Assembly: GCA_947258835.1 (NCBI GenBank)
Contig: CAMYJY010000069.1
Coordinates: 1-10,061, forward strand
DNA length: 10,061 bases
Direction: 5' to 3'
Origin: an uncultured Pirellulales bacterium
GTDB taxonomy: Bacteria; Planctomycetota; Planctomycetia; Pirellulales; Lacipirellulaceae
Under the pieces are notes generated by a model, which saw nothing but the letters and a program-made list of their open reading frames with translations, ran no database searches and had not been told where the DNA came from. The position numbers were made by a program, and so were the translations under genes. This document shows, one piece after another, positions 1 to 6,699 of this stretch (within the stretch, counting starts at the first letter, position 1; each line of letters opens with the position of its first letter).

Positions 1-92
1 GGAATGACGGAAACACTTACACTGCTACTGGATTCCCGCCTGCGCGGGAATGACGGAAACACTGGCGCTGCTACTGGATCCCCCCCTGCCCG
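1..92 (-). repeat. Tandem REP-like palindromic repeat units
   Basis: Two tandem units of 46 bp (1-46 and 47-92) share GGAATGACGGAAACACT and CTGCTACTGGAT. The first contains a perfect hairpin at 32-51: an 8-bp stem ATTCCCGC/GCGGGAAT with a 4-nt CTGC loop. The second is degenerate over its palindrome. The array is cut by the window edge, so more units may lie to the left. The core is the widespread GTCATTCCCGCGCAGGCGGGAAT palindrome type, whose translation (VIPAQAGIQ) recurs in many bacterial annotations; here that is the orientation read on the minus strand. It overlaps the 3' end of the thioredoxin gene. A matching array in the opposite orientation closes the window. Confidence 0.85.
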
Positions 93-1374
93 TGGGCAAA
101 GCGACACCTCGCAAGGGGCTTTCTGACAACTGGGAGATCGGCTCGCCCAGGAGTTTCTCTAGCAGGACAACCAAGGCTTCTCCGCGGACATTGATCTGCA
201 ACACCGTGCCGTCACGGTCCACCAGAATGGTTTGAGGGATACCGTTGATTCCATAACGCACTGCCAGCGGATGCTGCCAACCGCGTTCCTGCTCGTCCGC
301 ACTGAACAAAGTCGTCCAGGGGATCTTTGTTTCCTCCAGATAGCTTTGAGCCTCTTCTGGGGTCGCGTCCAGGCTAACGCCTAAGATATCAAACCCTTTT
401 TCATGATACGCTTCGTACAACTTCAGGAGACTTGGAACCTCGGCGCGACAGGCCCCGCACCACGTGGCCCAAAAATCAACCAGCACCACTTTGCCACGGT
501 AGGCAGACCAATCCAGCGGACTGCCATCCAGCAATTCGCCCGCCAATTCAATTTTATTACCCGGCAAATTAAGCCGCCGGGAAATACCCTCCAAACGCGA
601 GACGGCTGGCGCCAGCGCAGAACTTGCGCCCTGCCGAAAATGAGGCAGTGTTTTATCTAGCAACTCGCAGGCCAGCGCGTCGCTACCCAGCTGACTTAAA
701 AAATCAACCACGCTGGAAAGCATCTGCAACGGCATGGGGCCGGGCTGCTCCCGCTGCACATGTCCGCTGATTTTATCCAGCCACGCGGCTCGCGCCGCGT
801 CATCCCAGACAGACCAGGACGCGAAACCCGCTTCCACAAAGTACTTCATGCCAATCGCACGCACGAGTGCTTGCGGGGCCTGCACCGCCCGCTCCACATG
901 CTGGGCAAAGATTGCACGAGCACCTGGCTCACCCAATTGGCGCAACACCTCCAAGGCCTGGAACCCCAAGGAAACGCTGTGCCCCGTTTCTTCCTCAGAG
1001 AGCTCCAACTGCTGTGCCCGCTGGGCCACGTAAAAAACCGTGCGGGCGATTTTTTGCTGATGGGCCCGCAGTTCCGGCTCGGACATGCCCTCGGTTTCCA
1101 ACTGCTGGATTTCTTGCACGAAGGGGATCAGGGCTGAAAAATCTTGGGCCTCTTCCGGAATGGCAAAAATGTCCGTGGAAATTTCCGCGGCTGCTGCCAC
1201 CGGTGCCGTTTCCACCAACGCCGTTTCCGCGCTGGCAGCCGACTCCGATGTCGTTTTGGTGGCCGGCTCGGACGCCGGCGCGGCCGGCTGGCAACTGGCC
1301 AGCGCTAGGATGGCCACCGCGACCAACCCGCGGGAAGGCCGGCGAGACAAATTGGGGGGCGGGGTAGATCTCAT
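25..1374 (-). CDS. TlpA-like thioredoxin-domain lipoprotein with repeat-derived C-terminus
   Basis: Predicted membrane-anchored thiol-disulfide oxidoreductase facing the periplasm, 449 aa from the ATG at 1372-1374. The frame is open to a TTG at 1408-1410, but the ATG gives a better lipoprotein signal: a basic stretch (SRRPSR), a short hydrophobic segment and the lipobox LAS-C with Cys28. An Ala/Thr/Ser/Glu-rich linker follows (about 29-68), then a helical region of unknown function (about 75-275). The thioredoxin/redoxin fold covers about 280-412, with WCGAC (Cys306 and Cys309) and the cis-proline loop GIPQ (Pro380). TlpA/ResA-type domains reduce or exchange disulfides, for example during cytochrome c maturation; the actual partner is unknown. 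Residues 433-449 (ending VIPAQAGIQ) and the TAG stop are encoded by the dispersed palindromic repeat, so the native C-terminus was probably different. It lies 54 nt downstream of the LOG-family gene and is likely the last gene of the three-gene operon. No Shine-Dalgarno is visible. Confidence 0.88.
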   Translation of the reverse strand: MRSTPPPNLSRRPSRGLVAVAILALASCQPAAPASEPATKTTSESAASAETALVETAPVAAAAEISTDIFAIPEEAQDFSALIPFVQEIQQLETEGMSEPELRAHQQKIARTVFYVAQRAQQLELSEEETGHSVSLGFQALEVLRQLGEPGARAIFAQHVERAVQAPQALVRAIGMKYFVEAGFASWSVWDDAARAAWLDKISGHVQREQPGPMPLQMLSSVVDFLSQLGSDALACELLDKTLPHFRQGASSALAPAVSRLEGISRRLNLPGNKIELAGELLDGSPLDWSAYRGKVVLVDFWATWCGACRAEVPSLLKLYEAYHEKGFDILGVSLDATPEEAQSYLEETKIPWTTLFSADEQERGWQHPLAVRYGINGIPQTILVDRDGTVLQINVRGEALVVLLEKLLGEPISQLSESPLRGVALPTGRGGSSSSASVSVIPAQAGIQ

Positions 1375-1428
1375 ATTCAATTTATAGGGGGCTGGGCATG
1401 CCCCTGACAAGTGGACGACGCCTGGTTG

Positions 1429-2274
1429 CTAGCTGAGCTGATGAAATTCCGCGATAATATTCCACGCCTCTGCCGGAGTTTCGGCGAAATAGATCAAGTC
1501 CAGATGCTCATCGGCAATCACCCCCTCGTCGGCCAACGCCGGAAAATTAATGATCTTCCGCCAGTACTCCTCACCATACAAAATTATCGGGATTTCTTGC
1601 ATCCGCCCCGTTTGTCGCAAGGTTAACGTATTGAACAATTCGTCCAAGGTGCCAAACCCACCGGGAAATACCACCAGCGCTTGGGCCCGCAATACAAAAT
1701 GAAATTTTCGCAGCGCGAAATAGCTGAACTGAAAACACAGCTCGGGAGTGATATACGCATTGGGTTCCTGCTCGTGCGGCAATTCAATATTAAAACCAAT
1801 ACTCTTGCAGCCGGCTTCAAAGGCCCCCCGATTGGCGGCCTCCATAATGCCCGGACCGCCTCCCGTGGCAATCACAAAGTCGCAATGGTCGTTTTGTTGA
1901 CAAGAAACGGACACCAAACGGCCAAACTCTTGTGCCTCCTCATAAAAGTGGGCCTTCGCCACCGTATGTTCCGCCCGGGCCACCGCCCGCTGGGCACGCG
2001 GATCGTCGGGCTTCTTGGCCAAGATACGCTTGGCTCCCGCCAAATGGGCTGCGGCCTGTTTGCGCGGGATGACCTGCGTGCCGCCAAAAACGACCACCGT
2101 CGAAGTGATGCCGTTTTCGCGCAGCAGCGTCTCGACTTTTTGCAGCTCCAACTGCATCCGCACGGGCCGCTGCTCATGACGACCTAAAAAATCGATATCC
2201 TGTTCGGCCAACCGATAACTGTGCGATTCCAAGATCGCCCGACGGTTGCGTTCCACATCTTTCTGCAATTCCAT
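1429..2274 (-). CDS. LOG-family protein (TIGR00730-type, putative nucleotide phosphoribohydrolase)
   Basis: 281 aa. The Rossmann-like core begins near residue 58 (TVVVFGG). It carries the family motifs GGGPGIMEA (138-146), the Arg-Lys pair at 189-190 and PGGFGTLDE (204-212), which contains the catalytic/phosphate-binding PGGxGTxxE signature. LOG enzymes hydrolyse cytokinin riboside 5'-monophosphates or AMP-like nucleotides to base plus ribose 5-phosphate; in bacteria the physiological substrate is often unclear. The protein is longer than minimal LOGs (about 190 aa) because of a helical, charged N-terminal segment (1-56) and an insert at about 70-125 after the first strand, as in the larger bacterial 'Rossmann fold' LOG group. 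It starts 10 nt after the stop of the upstream RNase-like gene and has a good AGGAG at 2282-2286, so the two are probably translationally coupled. It is not a lysine decarboxylase, despite older labels for this family. Confidence 0.92.
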   Translation of the reverse strand: MELQKDVERNRRAILESHSYRLAEQDIDFLGRHEQRPVRMQLELQKVETLLRENGITSTVVVFGGTQVIPRKQAAAHLAGAKRILAKKPDDPRAQRAVARAEHTVAKAHFYEEAQEFGRLVSVSCQQNDHCDFVIATGGGPGIMEAANRGAFEAGCKSIGFNIELPHEQEPNAYITPELCFQFSYFALRKFHFVLRAQALVVFPGGFGTLDELFNTLTLRQTGRMQEIPIILYGEEYWRKIINFPALADEGVIADEHLDLIYFAETPAEAWNIIAEFHQLS

Positions 2275-2281
2275 AATTCTG

Positions 2282-2286
2282 CTCCT
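2282..2286 (-). promoter_or_regulatory. Ribosome binding site of the LOG gene overlapping the upstream stop codon
   Basis: On the minus strand the sequence reads TTTAGGAGCAGAATTATG. The TAG stop of the RNase-like gene (2285-2287) shares bases with AGGAG, which sits 7 nt before the LOG ATG (2272-2274). This supports translational coupling and fixes the LOG start. Confidence 0.75.
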
Positions 2287-3667
2287 AAAGCTCGTGTGTT
2301 TCTCCCAAATCGGGAATACGCACGTCCCACTTGCGGCTGGTGTGTAGTTCTCGGGCCAAGGCCTCCGCGCTCTCGGGCTCGCCGTGGGTGAGGAATACCC
2401 GACGCGGGTCCGGCAAATCCGACAACCACCGCAACAGGCCCTGGCGATCGGCGTGCCCGCTCAGGCCCGGCACATTTTCGATCGCGGCCCGGACGGGGAT
2501 CTCTTGACCATGCATGCGGATCTTCTCCTGGCCATCTTGCAACAGTCGACCACGCGTACCGCGGGCCATGTATCCCCCCAGCACCACGGTGTTCTCCGGG
2601 CTAGGCAAACGCCTTTTCAGATGATGCACAATCCGACCGCCGGTCATCATGCCACTGCTGGAGATGATAATGGCCGGTCCCGCTACCTGATTGAGCGCCT
2701 TGGACTCGTCCGTCTGGCGGCACAAGTGCACCCGAGGACCGGCCAGCACGGGACGCTGCGGGTCCAGCTCACCCTCGCTCAGGTCATGGTCGTCACGATG
2801 CTCCTTATAAATCGTGGTGGCATTGCACGACATGGGACTATCCAAATAAATGGGTAAATCGGGAATCCGGTTTTCCTTTTTCAAAAGCTGTAGCAGATAA
2901 ATAAACTGCTGCGCGCGACCCACGGCAAAGGAAGCGAGCAGCATCACGCCACCGCGCTGCACGGAGCGATTCACCACCCCCTCCAAGGCATCCAGCAAAT
3001 CCACCGCGGGATGGTCGCGGTTGCCATAGGTACTTTCGCAAATCAAATAGTCGCACGCGGGGGGCGGCGCGGGATCGAAGTACAGCGGGCCGTCATAGCG
3101 GCCCACGTCGCCAGAAAACAACACCCGCAGCGGGGAGGTCTGATTACGAATCTCGACTTCGATCATACTGGATCCCAGCAAGTGCCCCGCATCATGAAAA
3201 CGCATCCAAATCGGCTCGGCGGGCGAAAACCATTGACCGCGGGAGGTTTCGCGAAACAATTTTACCGTGTGGTCAACATCTTTGCCTTCGTACAACGGCA
3301 AGGCCGGTTTGTGTTTGGAAAAACCTTTTTTGTTGGCATACTTGGCATCGTACTCTTGGATCTTGGCCGAGTCGCGCAAGATGAGCTCAGCCAATTCGGC
3401 AGTCGCCGGCGTGCAGTAGATCCGGCGCTGAAATCCCTGCCGCACCACGCGCGGCAAATAACCCGTGTGATCAAGATGCGCGTGGGTCAGCACCACGCCA
3501 TCCAAGGATTGGACATCGAAAGGCACATCCTCCCAATTCCGCCGCCGCAGCGACTTCATGCCCTGAAACATACCGCAATCAATCAGCACCCGGGCGTGAT
3601 CGGCTTCCAGTAAGTATTTGGACCCGGTGACGGTACGGGCAGCGCCGTGAAATGTTATACGTGCCAT
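2285..3667 (-). CDS. Beta-CASP metallo-beta-lactamase-fold RNase-like protein
   Basis: 460 aa, predicted cytoplasmic zinc-dependent nuclease of the Ysh1/CPSF73-like family, expected to cleave or trim RNA. The metal-binding set is complete: HAHLDH (62-67), His162 in DAGHLLGS, and Asp187 in FSGDVGR. The beta-CASP motifs are also present: Glu211 in CESTYGNR (motif A), His405 in GLSGHADRQ (motif B) and His428 in FLTHGE (motif C). The SSSGMMTGG segment (336-344) is typical of prokaryotic members of 'predicted exonuclease of the beta-lactamase fold involved in RNA processing'. No KH domain is visible, unlike archaeal aCPSF1. Full family length, with no signal peptide. It appears to be the first gene of the operon with the LOG and thioredoxin genes. 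The start ATG at 3665-3667 is preceded by a modest AAGGGA. Its upstream region carries an 18-bp perfect hairpin that could lie in the 5' leader. Substrate specificity cannot be read from sequence. Confidence 0.93.
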   Translation of the reverse strand: MARITFHGAARTVTGSKYLLEADHARVLIDCGMFQGMKSLRRRNWEDVPFDVQSLDGVVLTHAHLDHTGYLPRVVRQGFQRRIYCTPATAELAELILRDSAKIQEYDAKYANKKGFSKHKPALPLYEGKDVDHTVKLFRETSRGQWFSPAEPIWMRFHDAGHLLGSSMIEVEIRNQTSPLRVLFSGDVGRYDGPLYFDPAPPPACDYLICESTYGNRDHPAVDLLDALEGVVNRSVQRGGVMLLASFAVGRAQQFIYLLQLLKKENRIPDLPIYLDSPMSCNATTIYKEHRDDHDLSEGELDPQRPVLAGPRVHLCRQTDESKALNQVAGPAIIISSSGMMTGGRIVHHLKRRLPSPENTVVLGGYMARGTRGRLLQDGQEKIRMHGQEIPVRAAIENVPGLSGHADRQGLLRWLSDLPDPRRVFLTHGEPESAEALARELHTSRKWDVRIPDLGETHEL

Positions 3668-3697
3668 AGGGTTCCCTTGGTTTCTTTAAATTTGCAA

Positions 3698-3736
3698 CTT
3701 CCCAGGATAGCGGCCTCCGGCCGCTATCCTGGGAAG
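3698..3736. repeat. Perfect 18-bp hairpin in the leader of the RNase-like gene
   Basis: Arms 3698-3715 and 3719-3736 are perfect reverse complements, separated by a TCC loop. The structure starts 30 nt upstream of the RNase-like ATG. There is no T-run on either side, so it is a poor intrinsic terminator. It could be a dispersed palindrome, an mRNA-stabilising 5' structure, or a protein or RNase site. Its tip CGGCCTCCGGCCG (3711-3723) is identical to the tip of the hairpin at 3847-3881. Confidence 0.85.
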
Positions 3737-3742
3737 GAAGAA

Positions 3743-3762
3743 TGAACCGTTTCGACGGTTCA
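3743..3762. repeat. Hairpin with 8-bp stem and TTCG loop
   Basis: TGAACCGT (3743-3750) and ACGGTTCA (3755-3762) pair perfectly around a TTCG tetraloop. It lies 6 bp beyond the 18-bp hairpin, so the two stack in the putative leader of the RNase-like operon. Function unknown; it could be an operator palindrome or an RNA structure. Confidence 0.7.
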
Positions 3763-3813
3763 CTAGGCCTGTAGGACAGCTCGATTATTTTCCGGAACGA
3801 GGCGGGGGAAACG

Positions 3814-3841
3814 TCGATAATTCATTTATTTTTCAAATCAA
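3814..3841 (-). promoter_or_regulatory. Weak candidate promoter for the RNase-LOG-thioredoxin operon
   Basis: This is the AT-rich part of the intergenic region. On the minus strand TTGATT (3841 to 3836) is followed after 16 bp by TATCGA (3819 to 3814), a weak -35/-10 pair. If used, the transcript would carry both leader hairpins. Offered only as the likeliest location; the -10 match is poor. Confidence 0.2.
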
Positions 3842-3846
3842 TTTAC

Positions 3847-3881
3847 TGCTGAAAAAACGGCCTCCGGCCGTTTTTTCAGCA
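3847..3881 (-). terminator. Terminator-like hairpin after the UbiD-family gene
   Basis: A perfect 16-bp stem (3847-3862 and 3866-3881) with a TCC loop has AAAAAA and TTTTTT within its arms around a GC-rich tip. It begins 8 nt past the UbiD-family TAA. Because of the symmetric A/T runs it could act in both directions. The tip CGGCCTCCGGCCG is the same as in the hairpin at 3698-3736. Confidence 0.75.
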
Positions 3882-3889
3882 CCTGCAGT

Positions 3890-5770
3890 TTAAATAATTC
3901 CGTGGAGTGGCCCACCCGCGGTGGCCAAGGCCTCCACGCGGCGGGTGATGTCAGGATCTTCTTCCAATACCGGCGCATGATGCGGTTTGCTGCGGGCATC
4001 GATCACCAACGCCCCCCGACAACCCCAATGCTTTTCCGAAATGAAAGACTGAATCCCGTAGATATCGCTGGCCGGATTGGAGCGGGTAAACGTGACCCAG
4101 ATAAAATTACGCACCGCTTCACTCACGAATTGGCTATCGTCCACAATCACGATCCAGCGGAAGGCGTTGATGGAACTGGCCTGATCAAAACTTTGGCAAA
4201 ACCTTTCCATCGCTGCAGCGACTTCCGCGGGCTGGTTCAGGCGGGCCTGCGTAGCGGCCGCGGTGTCCCAGGCCGGCGCTGGGCAAGGAGGCCCCATGAT
4301 GGCCAACACACCCGGCAACACCACCCGCGGCTCGCGAAAGCCGTCCGGCAAGGCCAAATTTGGCGGCAACTCGGTAGCCAGGGCAAAACGTGCCGGTCCC
4401 CGAGCCGCCATCACAACTTTGGAACCGGCATTGAGGCCCACTCCCGAGTAGTCCAAGGTATCGATGGTGGTCTGCGTTTGAAAATGCAAATCGCGATTCC
4501 AATCGGCCCGCCGGAGCACGTGTGCGAAAAAGCCGGCCACATCCTGAATATCCAGCCGACCATCATGCCCGGCCACAATCATCAAGTACTTGGCCAGCGA
4601 CAACTGGCCCTGCCCGAGGATGGCATGGGCTTGGGTCAACAGTTCTTGGGGCCGCTCGTCCGCCAAAAAAGGCTGATAGCGTTCGCTACCAATGGCCAGC
4701 AGCAACGGGTGCACGCCAGCGGCGTCCACCGCATGCACCGCCTGCACTCCCGGCAGGACCGCAGGAATCAAGGGCCCGGTGAGCTCATGAATTAATTGGC
4801 CCAGCAGCGTATCTTCTTGGGGTGGCCGGCCCACCACGGTAAACGGCCAGATGGCTCCCGAGCGGTGATACACTTTTTCGACGCGCAGCACCGGGAAAGG
4901 ATGTTCCAAACTATAGTACCCCAGGTGATCACCAAACGGTCCCTCGGGTTCGAGTCGATCGGGCTCGACGACCCCCGTGATGCAAAAATCGGTCTCCGCG
5001 TGGATGGGCAGCTCACCGGCAGGGTACATCATCCGCACCCGCCGTCTGCCCAGGGCACCGGCGAAGGTCAGCTCGGACATTCCTTCGGGAAGTGGCATCA
5101 CGGCCGCCACGGTCATGGCGGGAGGGCCCCCCACAAAAATGTTGACACGAAAGGGCTGCCCCTGACGCAAAGCGGCTGCGTGGTGCACGCCGATCGAACG
5201 ATGGATCTGATAGTGCAAGCCAATTTCCTGGTCGGCCACGTAGGACTTGCCGGCCAACTGCACGCGGTACATACCCAGATTCGAACCCCGCCAACCGGGT
5301 TGGGCCACATGCTCCGAATAGACTTGCGGCAACGTAATGAAGGGCCCGCCATCTCCGGGCCAGCTGTGCAACTGCGGTAACTGACTGATCGTAGTCCGAT
5401 GGGCCAACACGGGCCCCCGCCGCACCCGCACGGGCAGCATGCTCAAGGCGCTGCGCGGCGCTCCCAGGTAACGCCAGGGCCGCTGAAAAATTTCGGTGGG
5501 TTGCGAGCGGAGCGCAACCAGCTGCTGGACAGCCTCCAGGCCGCCACGAAACATGAAGCGGATCCGCTCCATGGTCCCAAATAAATTACTGACCATGGGG
5601 AAGCGACAACCGCGGACCTGCTGAAACAGCAGTGCGGGGCCACCCGCGGCAAACACCCGGCGGTGGATCGCGGCGGCTTCCAAATAAGGGTCCATCGGCT
5701 GCTCGATGCGCAGCAGGTGCCCATTGCTCTGCAAATCCTCGACGCATTGCTGTAAGCTGCGATAACGCAT
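3890..5770 (-). CDS. UbiD-superfamily decarboxylase, probable menaquinone-pathway type
   Basis: 626 aa, predicted cytoplasmic prenylated-FMN-dependent aromatic (de)carboxylase. N164 and R169 (SNLGMYR) and E276 in EGPFGDH (276-282) match the cofactor and active-site signatures; the Glu that usually ends GPFGE is Asp281 here. GYYSLEHPFPVL and VGRPPQED (313-320) are also typical. The length, about 120 residues more than E. coli UbiD, and the C-terminal features (LPGVQAVHAVD, GQGQLSLAKYL, the DARxKxxH-type end at 591-598) resemble the long 'menaquinone biosynthesis decarboxylase' group (SCO4490-like) of the futalosine route, which relies on a UbiX flavin prenyltransferase encoded elsewhere. Alternatives are a UbiD-like enzyme acting on another aromatic acid. 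The ATG at 5768-5770 has no Shine-Dalgarno. It appears monocistronic: a hairpin terminator follows, and the upstream gene is divergent. Confidence 0.88.
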   Translation of the reverse strand: MRYRSLQQCVEDLQSNGHLLRIEQPMDPYLEAAAIHRRVFAAGGPALLFQQVRGCRFPMVSNLFGTMERIRFMFRGGLEAVQQLVALRSQPTEIFQRPWRYLGAPRSALSMLPVRVRRGPVLAHRTTISQLPQLHSWPGDGGPFITLPQVYSEHVAQPGWRGSNLGMYRVQLAGKSYVADQEIGLHYQIHRSIGVHHAAALRQGQPFRVNIFVGGPPAMTVAAVMPLPEGMSELTFAGALGRRRVRMMYPAGELPIHAETDFCITGVVEPDRLEPEGPFGDHLGYYSLEHPFPVLRVEKVYHRSGAIWPFTVVGRPPQEDTLLGQLIHELTGPLIPAVLPGVQAVHAVDAAGVHPLLLAIGSERYQPFLADERPQELLTQAHAILGQGQLSLAKYLMIVAGHDGRLDIQDVAGFFAHVLRRADWNRDLHFQTQTTIDTLDYSGVGLNAGSKVVMAARGPARFALATELPPNLALPDGFREPRVVLPGVLAIMGPPCPAPAWDTAAATQARLNQPAEVAAAMERFCQSFDQASSINAFRWIVIVDDSQFVSEAVRNFIWVTFTRSNPASDIYGIQSFISEKHWGCRGALVIDARSKPHHAPVLEEDPDITRRVEALATAGGPLHGII

Positions 5771-6043
5771 GAAACGATTGTAGGGCCTGAAAACCTGATT
5801 TCCCGCCCATCCGGGCGTCTAGAAACTGGTACTCATTGTAGAGACACTTATAATGAGGGAAAGCCAAACTATTGCCCTTTGCGTTGCCAATGAGCCAAGG
5901 GCGCCCAACGGAAGCCCGTATTTGGCAAGCAAAATGCCAGCGGTAGGTTCATTGGCGCGCAGACATCAATAGTGCCTAGCGCCCCACAAGCTAGCGCCTC
6001 ACCAAAGTAACGTTTTGGGCCATTTTCCCCTGTTTCAACGCAC
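5771..6043. other. Divergent intergenic region between UbiD-family and ClpP-like genes
   Basis: This 273-bp stretch must hold the promoters for both flanking genes, but no convincing -35/-10 pair was found. Visible elements are a small hairpin CGCCC-ATCC-GGGCG near 5805-5818, TATAAT at 5849-5854 without a good -35 on the plus strand, and an imperfect inverted repeat CATTGTA/TATAATG (5834-5855). There is also an 8-bp inverted pair GCCAATGA/TCATTGGC (5886-5893 and 5949-5956) and a direct repeat CTAGCGCC (5976-5983 and 5991-5998). None can be assigned a function. Confidence 0.4.
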
Positions 6044-6658
6044 ATGCCTTCAGCCCCCCCAGATGACCGCATCCCCGAAATCCCGATCACGGGCGATCTG
6101 ACCGAACACGAAGCGGATCTTACCGAGCGCCTGCTGGACGTGGAGCCGGGTGGCGAGTGCACATTGTATTTCGATTCCCCAGGCGGGAGTCCCTACTGCG
6201 CTATCTCGCTGATGACGCTGATTCGGTTGCGAGGACTGCATGCCACCGGCATTGTGACCGGCGAATGCTCCTCGGCCGCGCTGTGGCCTTTCGCGGCCTG
6301 CCGGCGGCGTTTCGTGACGGCCTACAGCGTCTTGTTGTTTCATCCCATGAAATGGCAAAGCGAAGAAAATGTCGGCTTAGCCGAAGCGGCCGAGTGGGCC
6401 CGTCATTTCGGCCATCTGGAAAAAGACATGGACGCGCTGCTGGCCGATCTGTTCGGCATTTCGCGGGAGGCCATGGACGAATGGATCAATCCGGGCCGAT
6501 ATATCAGCGGTCCCGCCCTGGCGGGTGCCGGCTTGGCCGAATTGATTTCCGCCGCGGACCTGGTGAATCCGGTGGGCAGCCCCATCCAGCAAATCATCGA
6601 CCCGCCAGCCACCACGCGCGGCACAATTTCAGCACCTCAGCTACGCCAGGCCCCGTAG
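6044..6658 (+). CDS. ClpP-like serine protease homologue with atypical triad
   Basis: 204 aa, the usual ClpP length, and the only plus-strand gene in the window. The ClpP/crotonase fold is recognisable. TLYFDSPGGSP (40-50) matches the ClpP LxINSPGG oxyanion-loop region. GECSSA (73-78) places Ser77 at the nucleophile position, and LLFHPMK (97-103) places His100 as the base. The region aligning with the ClpP ERDTERDRF segment reads EWINPGRYIS (146-155), so the catalytic Asp position appears to be Gly151, with Asn149 nearby. ClpP forms heptameric rings and degrades unfolded proteins fed by ClpX or ClpA; whether this homologue does so is uncertain. It may be a specialised or non-canonical paralogue. 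SppA/S49 or a TraM-like membrane role is less likely since no signal or membrane segment is seen. The ATG at 6044 lacks a Shine-Dalgarno. It converges on the unrecognised gene at 6700-7512. Confidence 0.82.
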   Translation: MPSAPPDDRIPEIPITGDLTEHEADLTERLLDVEPGGECTLYFDSPGGSPYCAISLMTLIRLRGLHATGIVTGECSSAALWPFAACRRRFVTAYSVLLFHPMKWQSEENVGLAEAAEWARHFGHLEKDMDALLADLFGISREAMDEWINPGRYISGPALAGAGLAELISAADLVNPVGSPIQQIIDPPATTRGTISAPQLRQAP

Positions 6659-6699
6659 TCTTTGAGCAAGCTTCGCTTGGCCAGGGGCTCGTACCCGAT

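Noticed and set aside
1..92. A CRISPR array, from the tandem repeat at the left edge
   Set aside because: The 46-bp units are contiguous and similar throughout, without unique spacers, and no cas gene is present.
867..1367. A 166-codon plus-strand frame opposite the thioredoxin gene
   Set aside because: Pro/Ala/Arg-rich antisense shadow of the linker and helical region; no ribosome binding site or domain.
1375..1410. TTG at 1408-1410 as the thioredoxin lipoprotein start
   Set aside because: It would put 12 extra residues with a Cys before the basic region of the lipoprotein signal; the ATG at 1372-1374 gives a normal-length signal.
5834..5855. A sigma-70 promoter with TATAAT at 5849-5854
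   Set aside because: No acceptable -35 at 16-18 bp on the plus strand; the minus-strand reading is no better.
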